DNA of 20,525 bases from JAAFIP01 sp043778205 (GTDB taxonomy: Bacteria; Pseudomonadota; Gammaproteobacteria; Burkholderiales; Burkholderiaceae_C). Position numbers and translations under genes: made by a program. The notes beneath the pieces were generated by a model. It saw only the letters and a program-made list of their open reading frames with translations. It did no database searches and was not told where the DNA came from. Positions 13,301-20,525 of the stretch are shown here, one piece after another; the stretch's first letter is position 1; every line of letters begins with the position of its first letter. The stretch spans positions 1 through 20,525 of the forward strand of contig JAYWGO010000078.1 in assembly GCA_043778205.1 (NCBI GenBank), in the 5' to 3' direction.

Positions 13301-14763
13301 AATACCTTTCTACACGCGCCTTACCAACCGCTCAGGCCCAGCGCAAACAGTTTTGTGACATTTTGCTGGAAGGCTTAGCGCCCGATGGTGGTTTGTATTT
13401 GCCTGAGAGCTACCCGCAGCTGGGCGATGCAGCGCTGACGCAGCTGCGCACAACGTTGGCAACCCAAGGCTACGCGGGGCTGGCGTTTGAGATTTTGTCG
13501 CTCTACATCGACGATATTCCTGCTGCAGATTTGAAGGCGCTGTGCGAGAAGACCTACACCGAGGCAGTGTATGGCACCAAAGAGATTGTGCCGCTCAAAA
13601 AACTGGGTGGTATAAATGCAGACGCAGTAAACGCAGGCATCTATTTGCAAGCCTTGTCTAACGGCCCCACGCTGGCTTTCAAAGACATGGCCATGCAGTT
13701 GCTGGGCAATTTGTTTGAATACCAGCTTGCACGCACCGGCCAAGAGCTCAATATTTTTGGTGCCACCTCGGGCGACACTGGCAGTGCGGCTGAATACGCC
13801 ATGCGCGGCAAAAAAGGCGTGCGGGTGTTTATGACGTCTCCCGCAGGCCGAATGAGCCCGTTTCAGCAGGCGCAGATGTTCAGCTTGATGGACGAGAACA
13901 TCCACAACATTGCGATCGACGGTGTGTTTGACGACTGCCAAGACATGGTCAAAGCCGTCTCGAACGATCTGGAATTTAAGCGCAAGTACAAAATTGGCAC
14001 GGTTAACAGCATCAACTGGGCGCGTTTGCTGGCGCAGGTGGTGTACTACTTTGCAGGCTACTTCCAAGCCACCACTGCCAACCACCAAAAGGTGAGCTTT
14101 ACGGTGCCCTCAGGCAATTTTGGCAATGTCTGTGCAGGCCATGTGGCACGCATGATGGGCCTGCCGATTGACAAACTGGTGGTGGCCACCAACGAGAACG
14201 ACGTGCTGGACGAGTTCTTTCGCACTGGCGCTTACCGCGTGCGGGGCAGCTTAGACACGCATGAAACCTCGAGCCCGTCGATGGACATTTCCAAAGCCAG
14301 CAACTTTGAGCGCTTTGTGTTTGACCTGACGGGCCGCGACGGCGCAAAAACCAAAGACCTGTTTAGCACCCAGATCAGCCAGAAGGGCATGTTTGACCTG
14401 GGCCAAGACCCCGCCTTTAAAGACGCAGCGGCTAAGTACGGCTTTGCCAGTGGCAAAAGCACCCATGCAGACCGCTTGGCCACCATCCAAGACGTGTACC
14501 AAAAGCACGGCACTATCATTGACACCCACACCGCCGACGGCATGAAGGTAGCGCGTGAGCACCTTAGCCCCGGCGCAGTGATGATCGTGTTAGAGACAGC
14601 GCTGCCGATCAAATTTGCCGAGACCATCGTTGAAGCCTTGGGCCGCGAGCCTGACCGGCCGGCCCAGTTTATGGGCATTGAAGCACTGCCTAAACGCGTG
14701 GTCAATATGCCTGCCAATGTAGAGGCCCTGAAGGCCTACATTACCCAGCACGCCTGCTTCTAA
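13297..14763 (+). CDS. thrC: Threonine synthase
   Basis: PLP enzyme converting O-phosphohomoserine to threonine, the last step of threonine synthesis. 488 residues, normal for the longer (fungal/beta-proteobacterial) class. N-terminal DILLEGLAPDGGLYLPE. The PLP lysine is probably Lys129 in NGPTLAFKDMAMQ. GATSGDTGSAAEYAMRGKKG follows, then VPSGNFGNVCAGHVARMMGL for phosphate/PLP binding. The start ATG overlaps the vapC stop (ATGA), so translation is likely coupled to the toxin gene. The usual partner hom (homoserine dehydrogenase) is not immediately upstream in this window, where the toxin-antitoxin pair stands instead. Secure. Confidence 0.96.
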   Translation: MKYLSTRALPTAQAQRKQFCDILLEGLAPDGGLYLPESYPQLGDAALTQLRTTLATQGYAGLAFEILSLYIDDIPAADLKALCEKTYTEAVYGTKEIVPLKKLGGINADAVNAGIYLQALSNGPTLAFKDMAMQLLGNLFEYQLARTGQELNIFGATSGDTGSAAEYAMRGKKGVRVFMTSPAGRMSPFQQAQMFSLMDENIHNIAIDGVFDDCQDMVKAVSNDLEFKRKYKIGTVNSINWARLLAQVVYYFAGYFQATTANHQKVSFTVPSGNFGNVCAGHVARMMGLPIDKLVVATNENDVLDEFFRTGAYRVRGSLDTHETSSPSMDISKASNFERFVFDLTGRDGAKTKDLFSTQISQKGMFDLGQDPAFKDAAAKYGFASGKSTHADRLATIQDVYQKHGTIIDTHTADGMKVAREHLSPGAVMIVLETALPIKFAETIVEALGREPDRPAQFMGIEALPKRVVNMPANVEALKAYITQHACF

Positions 14764-14806
14764 TCGAGGTACTGTGTCCTCACAATACGGTTAAAAATTA
14801 CATTTT

Positions 14807-15529
14807 ATGATCACCTTGTACAAATTTGTCCCCGCTTGGGGCCTGCCAGACATCAGCCCGTTTTGTACCAAGGTGGAAATCTACCTGCGCATGACCGGTT
14901 GGCAGTACCAAACCAAACTGGGCGATTCGCGCAAAGCACCTAAGCAAAAGCTGCCCTTTATTGACCTGCAAGGCCGCTTGATAAGCGACTCAAACGACAT
15001 CATTGGCGCGCTAGAAATCCACCCAGACAATCCGCTGGGCCATGCACTAGACGCAGGCTTGTCTGCGCGCGATCTGGCCGCCAGCCGGGCACTGCAGTCC
15101 ATGCTCGAAGAACACTTGTACTTCATCAACATATGGCGCCGCTGGGCTGACCCAGCCGGCTGGGCGGTAGTGCAGCCCGTGTTGGCAGGCATGCTGGTGC
15201 AGCTGGGCATACCGCGCTTGGCTACCGGCCTGGTATGCAAGCTGGTTCGTCGCCAGGGCATTAAAACCCTCTATGCCCAAGGCACGGGCCGCCATACCCC
15301 GGCTGAAGTTAATACCATCGGCATGCAGCTGCTCACCGCACTGTCCGACTGGCTGGGCGACCAAGCCTACATGCTAGGCGAGCAGCCGCGCACGCTAGAT
15401 GCTTCAGCCTATGCGTTTCTTATCGGCATTTTGCTGCCACCGATTGAAGGCCCGTTGAAGGCGCACTTGCAAAGCAAGGCTAATTTGGTGGCGTACTGCG
15501 AGCGGATGCGGGCGCGGTATTGGCAGTGA
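14807..15529 (+). CDS. Glutathione S-transferase family protein (metaxin/FAXC-like)
   Basis: 240-residue protein with a thioredoxin-fold N-terminal domain (residues about 1-75: MITLYKFVPAWGLPDISPFC, then TKVEIYLRM) and an all-helical C-terminal domain (about 85-240). The segments ISPFCTKVEIYLRM, KAPKQKLPFIDLQG and ISDSNDII resemble the metaxin/FAXC branch of GST-fold proteins more than classical detoxifying GSTs. Cys20 sits where catalytic or structural Cys occur in related families. Substrate unknown. It lies 43 bp after thrC on the same strand, with no clear terminator between them, so it may be co-transcribed. Confidence 0.85.
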   Translation: MITLYKFVPAWGLPDISPFCTKVEIYLRMTGWQYQTKLGDSRKAPKQKLPFIDLQGRLISDSNDIIGALEIHPDNPLGHALDAGLSARDLAASRALQSMLEEHLYFINIWRRWADPAGWAVVQPVLAGMLVQLGIPRLATGLVCKLVRRQGIKTLYAQGTGRHTPAEVNTIGMQLLTALSDWLGDQAYMLGEQPRTLDASAYAFLIGILLPPIEGPLKAHLQSKANLVAYCERMRARYWQ

Positions 15530-15537
15530 TGTGAATA

Positions 15538-15565
15538 TTGCGGGGTGTCAACTGGTTAAGATACA
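15538..15565 (+). promoter_or_regulatory. Weak promoter candidate upstream of hsdM
   Basis: In the 61-bp gap before hsdM, TTGCGG (15538-15543) stands 16 bp before GATACA (15560-15565). Both hexamers are poor sigma-70 matches. It is given only because the restriction-modification locus should start a new transcript here. Confidence 0.2.
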
Positions 15566-15590
15566 AAGGTAAAAAACAACCACAGCACCC

Positions 15591-18011
15591 ATGGCCATCA
15601 AAAAATCCGAACTCTACAGCTCCCTATGGTCCAGCTGTGACTTACTGCGAGGCGGCATGGACGCCAGCCAGTACAAAGACTACGTGCTGGTCATGCTGTT
15701 TGTTAAATACGTCAGCGACAAGTTTGCAGGTGACAAATACGGCTCTATCACCGTGCCCGAGGGGGCCAGCTTTAAGGACATGATTGCCCTCAAAGGCTCG
15801 CCGCACATTGGCGACGACATCAATAAAAAGATTCTCGGCCCTCTGGCCAAGGCCAACCAACTGGCCGACATGCCCGACTTTAACGATGCCACCAAGCTGG
15901 GAAGCGGCAAAGAGCTGGTTGATCGACTCACTGGTTTGATCTCAATTTTTGAGATCAAAGCACTCGATTTTTCTAAAAACCGCGCCGAAGGCGACGACAT
16001 CTTGGGTGATGCGTATGAATACCTCATGCGCCACTTTGCCACCGAAAGCGGCAAAAGCAAAGGCCAGTTTTACACCCCCGCCGAGGTCAGCCGCATCATG
16101 GCGCAAATTATCGGCATTCATAGCGCTACATCTCGTACCGACACCACAGTATACGACCCTACCTGCGGATCGGGCTCTTTACTTCTAAAAGTGAGTGATG
16201 AGGCTAGCACCAAGGTCACTTTATACGGGCAAGAAAAAGATACCAGCACATCAGGCCTTGCGCGTATGAACATGATTTTGCATGACAACGCCACGGCACT
16301 GATCTTAGGCGGCAAGAGCACTCTGGCCGACCCACTTTTCAAAACCGACAACGGCCAGCTCAAAACCTTTGACTACGTGGTAGCCAACCCACCCTTTAGC
16401 GACAAACGCTGGAGCACCGGCATAGATGCGCAAAACGATCCGTTTGACCGCTTTAAAACTTATGGCGAGCCACCCGCCAAGCAGGGCGACTATGCGTATC
16501 TGCTGCACATCGTGCGCTCGCTCAAAAGCCAAGGCAAGGGCGCGTGCATCTTGCCCCACGGCGTGCTGTTTCGGGGCAATGCCGAGGCGGTGATTCGCAC
16601 CAATTTGATTAAAAAAGGCTACATCCTGGGCATCATCGGCCTGCCTGCCAACCTGTTTTATGGCACTGGCATACCCGCCTGCATCATCGTTATTGACAAA
16701 GAGCACGCAGCGCAGCGCAAAGGCATATTCATGCTAGACGCCAGCAGCGGCTTCATCAAAGACGGCAACAAAAACCGCCTGCGCGACCAAGATCTGCACA
16801 AAATAGTCGACGTGTTTAACAAACGCCAAGACGTACCTAAATACGCCCGCATGGTAGCGCTGGATGAAATAGCCAAAAACGACTACAACCTCAACCTGCC
16901 CCGCTACATCGACAGCCAACAAGCCGAAGACCTGCAAGACCTGGCTGGGCACCTGCGCGGCGGCATACCCCAGCGCGACGTAGACGCCCTGCAAAGCTAC
17001 TGGGCCGTGTGCCCCCAGCTTAAAAAAGCCCTGTTCAAACCCAAGCGCGCAGGCTATGTAGATTTGGCCGTAGCCGCTCAGGCCATCAAACCCAGCATCT
17101 ACAGCCACCCCGAGTTTGTGGCCTTTACCAGCAGCATGACTGCGCTGTACGCCCACTGGCAGCAGCGCAGCGCCCACACCCTCAAGGCCCTGCAAGCAGG
17201 CTGCCACCCCAAAGAAGTCATCAAAGCCCTAGCCGAAGACCTGCTGGGCCACTACGCAGGCAAACAGCTGATTGACCCCTACGCCGTCTACCAGCACCTG
17301 ATGGACTACTGGGCGCAGACCATGCAAGACGACTGCTACCTGGTAGCCGCAGGCGGCTGGCAGGCCAGCACCTACCGCGTGATTGAGACCAAAAAAGCCA
17401 AAGACGGCAAGCCCGGCAAAGCCGTAGACAAAGGCTGGGCTTGCGACCTGGTGCCCAAACCCCTGATAGTGGCCCGCTACTTTGCCAAACAACAAAGCGC
17501 CATCGACACACTGCAAACCCAGCTAGACGCCACCAGCGCCCACATGACCGAGCTAGAAGAAGAGCACGGCGGCGAAGACGGCGCGTATGCCGAGCTAGAC
17601 AAGGTAAACAAAGCCCACGTCACCGCCCGCCTGAAAGACATCAAAGGCGACAAAGAGGCCAAAGACGAGGCCAAGGTTCTGAACGCCTGGCTCACGCTGT
17701 GCAACAACGAGGCCGACCTTAAAAAATCCCTCAAAGATGCTGAGGCCGCGCTGGACGCACTGGCCTTGGCCCAATACCCTAAGCTCAAACCTGCCGACGT
17801 GAAAGTGCTGGTGGTTGACGACAAATGGCTGCACGCCGTGGGCAGCGCCATCCACGGCGAGATGGACCGCATTAGCCAAGCCCTTACCCAGCGCGTCAAA
17901 CAGCTGGCCGACCGCTACGGCACGCCACTGCCTGCGCTGGCTGTAGAGGTAGACGCATTGTCGGCCCGCGTGGACGCACAGCTGAAAAAGATGGGGTTGT
18001 CATGGGCTTGA
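15591..18011 (+). CDS. hsdM: Type I restriction-modification DNA methyltransferase subunit HsdM (long form)
   Basis: 806-residue modification subunit that methylates adenine (N6) in the sequence chosen by HsdS. N-terminal HsdM_N helical domain (SELYSSLWSSCDLLRGG, then YKDYVLVMLFVKYVSDKF). The methyltransferase domain has FYTPAEVSRIM, SAM-binding motif I DPTCGSGS (about residues 189-196) and catalytic NPPF (about 265-268). The protein is longer than the classical HsdM of about 500-530 residues. The extra C-terminal part (about 490-806) has a helical region, a coiled-coil-like Glu/Lys/Ala stretch (about 635-720) and a C-terminal segment ending KKMGLSWA. This long architecture is, from memory, known in other type I loci. 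hsdS starts 181 bp later, not with the usual overlap. Confidence 0.95.
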   Translation: MAIKKSELYSSLWSSCDLLRGGMDASQYKDYVLVMLFVKYVSDKFAGDKYGSITVPEGASFKDMIALKGSPHIGDDINKKILGPLAKANQLADMPDFNDATKLGSGKELVDRLTGLISIFEIKALDFSKNRAEGDDILGDAYEYLMRHFATESGKSKGQFYTPAEVSRIMAQIIGIHSATSRTDTTVYDPTCGSGSLLLKVSDEASTKVTLYGQEKDTSTSGLARMNMILHDNATALILGGKSTLADPLFKTDNGQLKTFDYVVANPPFSDKRWSTGIDAQNDPFDRFKTYGEPPAKQGDYAYLLHIVRSLKSQGKGACILPHGVLFRGNAEAVIRTNLIKKGYILGIIGLPANLFYGTGIPACIIVIDKEHAAQRKGIFMLDASSGFIKDGNKNRLRDQDLHKIVDVFNKRQDVPKYARMVALDEIAKNDYNLNLPRYIDSQQAEDLQDLAGHLRGGIPQRDVDALQSYWAVCPQLKKALFKPKRAGYVDLAVAAQAIKPSIYSHPEFVAFTSSMTALYAHWQQRSAHTLKALQAGCHPKEVIKALAEDLLGHYAGKQLIDPYAVYQHLMDYWAQTMQDDCYLVAAGGWQASTYRVIETKKAKDGKPGKAVDKGWACDLVPKPLIVARYFAKQQSAIDTLQTQLDATSAHMTELEEEHGGEDGAYAELDKVNKAHVTARLKDIKGDKEAKDEAKVLNAWLTLCNNEADLKKSLKDAEAALDALALAQYPKLKPADVKVLVVDDKWLHAVGSAIHGEMDRISQALTQRVKQLADRYGTPLPALAVEVDALSARVDAQLKKMGLSWA

Positions 18012-18196
18012 GCAACGCTGTGAGGGGAGTGGCCAGCGGTTTTCAGTACGGTGAATTCGCTTCGATGAGGGCTAGTTACTATAAAAGTAATAGCTGCTTG
18101 AGCAGTAAATACTTGGACTATAAGCATATTTCATACATAAACTCTGCCTTACAGCGTGTGTACGGATTGCGAGCTAACGCGCAGGGAGCCGTATGA
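18002..18196 (+). CDS. Possible short bridging ORF between hsdM and hsdS (doubtful)
   Basis: A 64-codon frame whose ATG at 18002 overlaps the end of hsdM and whose TGA (18194-18196) overlaps the hsdS ATG (18193). The product (starting MGLSNAVRGVASGFQYGEF) shows no domain, and part of it is encoded by the reverse-oriented repeat copy D. Its value may be only that ribosomes leaving hsdM could pass through to hsdS. I would not annotate it as a gene without expression evidence. Confidence 0.2.
   Translation: MGLSNAVRGVASGFQYGEFASMRASYYKSNSCLSSKYLDYKHISYINSALQRVYGLRANAQGAV
18075..18118 (-). repeat. Dispersed short repeat, diverged copy D (between hsdM and hsdS)
   Basis: Read on the - strand, 44 bp align to copy C (11986-12029) with 32 identities and no gap. 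Kept parts include the CTATTA...TATAGTA end and the hairpin GCTGC-ttga-GCAGT (+ strand), whose outermost pair is now G-T. It occupies the AT-rich middle of the 181-bp hsdM-hsdS spacer. Confidence 0.7.
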
Positions 18197-19449
18197 GCGC
18201 GGCGGTGCGGGCGGGGTACAAAATGACTGAGGTGGGTGTGATCCCGAAGGATTGGGAAGCTTCAACTATTGGTGACAATAGTAAATGGATGTCCGGTGGC
18301 ACGCCCCGAAGAACCAATACTGAGTTTTGGCGTGGCGATATTCCATGGATCAGTGGTTCGACGCTTAAGTTGGCAGAGATATCAACTTCTGATCAATTCC
18401 TCACGAAGGAAGCTGTTTCTATCGGCAGCAAAATGGCGCCAGTCGAATCTACACTTTTGCTCGTTAGAGGGAGTGCTTTGCACAACGAAATTCGAGCAGG
18501 TCTTGTGATTGCTCCTGTCTCGTTTAACCAAGACGTGAAGGCACTCATCCCATATGAAACTGTTGAGCCGAAATTTCTTACCTACTACATTTTGGGGCAA
18601 AGTGACGCTTTGCTAAAACTGGTTAGCTCGGCTGGTAATAGTGCAGGAGTACTAGACACTAAGTTGGTACAAGGCTTCAAATTTTTCAAACCTCCCATAG
18701 TCGAACAACGCGCCATAGCCGCTGCGCTGTCGGATGTGGATGCCCTGCTGGCCAAACACGGCCAGTTGATTGCCAAAAAGCAGGGCCTCAAACAAGCCGC
18801 CATGCAGCAACTCCTCACCGGCCAAACCCGCCTGCCGGGGTTTAGTGGGGATTGGGAGGTAAAGCGGTTGGGTGAAATTGCAGAAGTAAAAACTGGTCCG
18901 TTTGGATCTGCGCTTCACGAAAGTGACTACGTTCAAGTTGGTACACCAATCATTACGGTTGAACACCTCGGTGAGTTTGGCGTTACGCGTCAAAACTTGC
19001 CACTTGTCTCTGATAGCGACTGTAAACGTCTGCGAAGTTATGCCCTTGAGTTTGGCGATATCGTCTTTAGCCGGGTGGGATCGGTTGACCGCAACGCACT
19101 TATTAGCGAAGAGGAGGTCGGTTGGTTGTTCTCCGGCCGACTGTTGCGAGTTCGACCAGATAAAACACGAGTTTTTGCGCCGTATTTGAGTTTTCAGTTT
19201 CATACAGAAAAATTTAAAAATGCGGTCTTGACGCTAGCTGTGGGACAAACGATGGCTTCGCTAAATACCAAGATACTTAAGAGCATGTTTGTGTCGCTGC
19301 CAAAAATTGATGAGCAAACCGCAATAGCGGCTGTGCTGTCTGACTTAGATGCCGAGATCGTTGCCCTCGAAGAGCGCCAAACTAAAACTCGCGCGCTCAA
19401 GCAGGGCATGATGCAAGAGCTGTTGACGGGCCGGACGCGGCTGGTTTGA
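18193..19449 (+). CDS. hsdS: Type I restriction-modification specificity subunit HsdS
   Basis: 418-residue subunit that fixes the DNA target of the methyltransferase and restriction complex. Two target-recognition domains: TRD1 (about residues 8-165, from MTEVGVIPKDWEASTIGDN) and TRD2 (about 213-365, from GDWEVKRLGEIAEVKTGPFG). Each is followed by a conserved helical spacer: VEQRAIAAALSDVDALLAKH (about 172-191, running on to LLTGQTRLPGF) and DEQTAIAAVLSDLDAEIVAL (about 374-393, running on to LLTGRTRLV). The two halves form the usual internal repeat. The TRDs are visibly AT-richer than the spacers. AGGGAG at 18183-18188 is the Shine-Dalgarno sequence for ATG 18193. Target sequence unknown. Confidence 0.95.
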   Translation: MSAAVRAGYKMTEVGVIPKDWEASTIGDNSKWMSGGTPRRTNTEFWRGDIPWISGSTLKLAEISTSDQFLTKEAVSIGSKMAPVESTLLLVRGSALHNEIRAGLVIAPVSFNQDVKALIPYETVEPKFLTYYILGQSDALLKLVSSAGNSAGVLDTKLVQGFKFFKPPIVEQRAIAAALSDVDALLAKHGQLIAKKQGLKQAAMQQLLTGQTRLPGFSGDWEVKRLGEIAEVKTGPFGSALHESDYVQVGTPIITVEHLGEFGVTRQNLPLVSDSDCKRLRSYALEFGDIVFSRVGSVDRNALISEEEVGWLFSGRLLRVRPDKTRVFAPYLSFQFHTEKFKNAVLTLAVGQTMASLNTKILKSMFVSLPKIDEQTAIAAVLSDLDAEIVALEERQTKTRALKQGMMQELLTGRTRLV

Positions 19450-19584
19450 ATAAGCGCTGGCACGCTATTGCAGATAATTTGAAACGCACTCAGCCCTAAG
19501 CTATTGTTTTTAATAGGTTTATTCGACTAAATTCCAGATAATAGAAACGCCCATTCCACAAAACGACTCCTATAAAGCGGCCCC

Positions 19585-20525
19585 ATGAACACCCAAGAAA
19601 ACCAAAACACCGAATGGAAGCAGGCATGGCGTGACGAATACCTGAAGTGGATTTGCGGCTTTGCCAATGCCGAGGGCGGCACGCTGGTGATTGGCAAAAA
19701 CGACCGGGGGGTATTGGTGGGCGTGGCCAACGCGGCCAAGTTGCTGGAAGACATACCCAACAAGGTGCGGGATATTTTGGGCATTGTGGTGGCGGTGAAT
19801 CTGCATTCCACCAAGGCGGGACTGGACTGGCTGGCCATTGAGGTGGACGCTTACCCCAGCCCCATCAGCTACCGGGGTGAATACCATTTGCGCAGCGGCA
19901 GCACCAAACAAGAGCTCAAGGGCGCAGCGCTAGACCGCTTTTTGCTGCGCAAGCTGGGGCGGCACTGGGACGGCGTGCCGGTGCCGCATGTGAGCCTGGC
20001 CGACCTAGACCCGGCTGCGTTCAAAGCCTTTCGCAAGCTGGCCAGCGTGAGCGGGCGGCTGGGCGCAGATGCGCTGGCCGATAGCGATGCAGAGCTGGTG
20101 GACAAGCTGCACCTGAAAGAAGGCCGCTACCTGAAGCGGGCGGCTACGCTGCTGTTCCATGCTGACCCTGAAAAGTTCACCACGGGTGCGTGCGTAAAAA
20201 TTGGGTTTTTTCGCACCGATTCTGATTTGCTGTACCACGACGTGATTACCGGCGACCTGTTCACCCAAGTGGACAAAACGCTGGATTTGCTGCTGACCAA
20301 ATACCTGCGGGCGGGCATTTCGTACAAGGGCACGCAGCGGCTAGAACGCCTGCCCGTGCCCGAGGCGGCGCTGCGCGAGGCGGTGATTAACGCCATTGCC
20401 CACAAAGACTATGGTGCGTCGATACCCATACAAATTAGCGTGTATGACCACAAACTGCTGCTGTGGAACCCCGGCCAGCTGCCGCAAGACTGGTCGCTAG
20501 ACCGGCTGCTGGCCAAGCACCCTTC
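19585..20525 (+). CDS. AlbA_2 (Schlafen-like) putative DNA-binding/ATP-binding protein, 3'-truncated by window edge
   Basis: 313 codons are visible, with the reading frame running out of the window. N-terminal AlbA_2/Schlafen-type domain (about residues 8-100: NTEWKQAWRDEYLKWICGFA, then NAEGGTLVIGKNDRG and KLLEDIPNKVRDILGI). Towards the edge is the start of a COG2865-type GHKL ATP-binding region, with LREAVINAIAHKDYG (about residues 264-278) as the N-box and NPGQLP after it. Such proteins are often encoded inside type I restriction loci, between hsdS and hsdR, so the gene probably belongs to this defence island. Function there is not established. Upstream 135 bp hold no clear promoter; a -10-like GATAAT is at 19537-19542. 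No strong Shine-Dalgarno sequence. Confidence 0.88.
   Translation, partial: MNTQENQNTEWKQAWRDEYLKWICGFANAEGGTLVIGKNDRGVLVGVANAAKLLEDIPNKVRDILGIVVAVNLHSTKAGLDWLAIEVDAYPSPISYRGEYHLRSGSTKQELKGAALDRFLLRKLGRHWDGVPVPHVSLADLDPAAFKAFRKLASVSGRLGADALADSDAELVDKLHLKEGRYLKRAATLLFHADPEKFTTGACVKIGFFRTDSDLLYHDVITGDLFTQVDKTLDLLLTKYLRAGISYKGTQRLERLPVPEAALREAVINAIAHKDYGASIPIQISVYDHKLLLWNPGQLPQDWSLDRLLAKHP

Noticed and set aside
16734..17207. - strand frames opposite hsdM (up to about 157 codons)
   Set aside because: Antisense shadows of a clear coding region with no recognisable domain and no start signals.

Overview
The window reads as the chromosome of a betaproteobacterium, most likely Comamonadaceae (Burkholderiales). 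The evidence is the gene order hisS, yfgM-like, bamB, der, hfq, hflX, hflK, hflC, hisZ, purA, phosphoribosyltransferase, and the protein sequences themselves (for example the short-HisG partner HisZ and the beta-type HisS motifs). GC content is moderately high. All supported genes lie on the + strand. No rRNA, tRNA, CRISPR array, transposase or integrase was seen.

Layout: (1) 1-4510: 3' part of hisS, a membrane-anchored YfgM/TPR protein, the lipoprotein bamB and the ribosome-assembly GTPase der. This is the classic translation and outer-membrane assembly cluster. (2) 4511-8668: hfq, hflX, hflK and hflC (RNA chaperone, ribosome-rescue GTPase, and the SPFH complex that modulates FtsH). (3) 8669-12600: a small secreted protein of unknown function where yjeT/DUF2065 is often found, then hisZ, purA and a purine-type phosphoribosyltransferase. 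(4) 12601-15529: a vapB/vapC-type toxin-antitoxin pair whose toxin stop codon overlaps the thrC start, then thrC and a metaxin/FAXC-like glutathione S-transferase. (5) 15530-20525: an accessory region holding a type I restriction-modification locus (a long hsdM, then hsdS with two target-recognition domains) and the 5' part of an AlbA_2 (Schlafen-like) putative ATPase gene. No hsdR is in view; it may lie beyond the right edge.

The most interesting non-gene signal is a dispersed short repeat of about 30-44 bp with a GCTGC/GCAGC stem and a CTATTA...TATAGT end. Three near-identical copies lie on the + strand: inside the BamB signal peptide, inside the hisZ coding region in another frame, and just upstream of the phosphoribosyltransferase. 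A fourth, diverged copy lies in the opposite orientation between hsdM and hsdS. The same short element therefore seems to be used as signal peptide, as domain-internal coding sequence, as possible promoter and as operon spacer. Other local oddities are a 3 x 21-bp in-frame duplication at the purA start, a 17-bp tandem repeat across the purA stop, a dyad upstream of hisZ, and an inverted repeat upstream of vapB. I see no clearly new multi-gene system.
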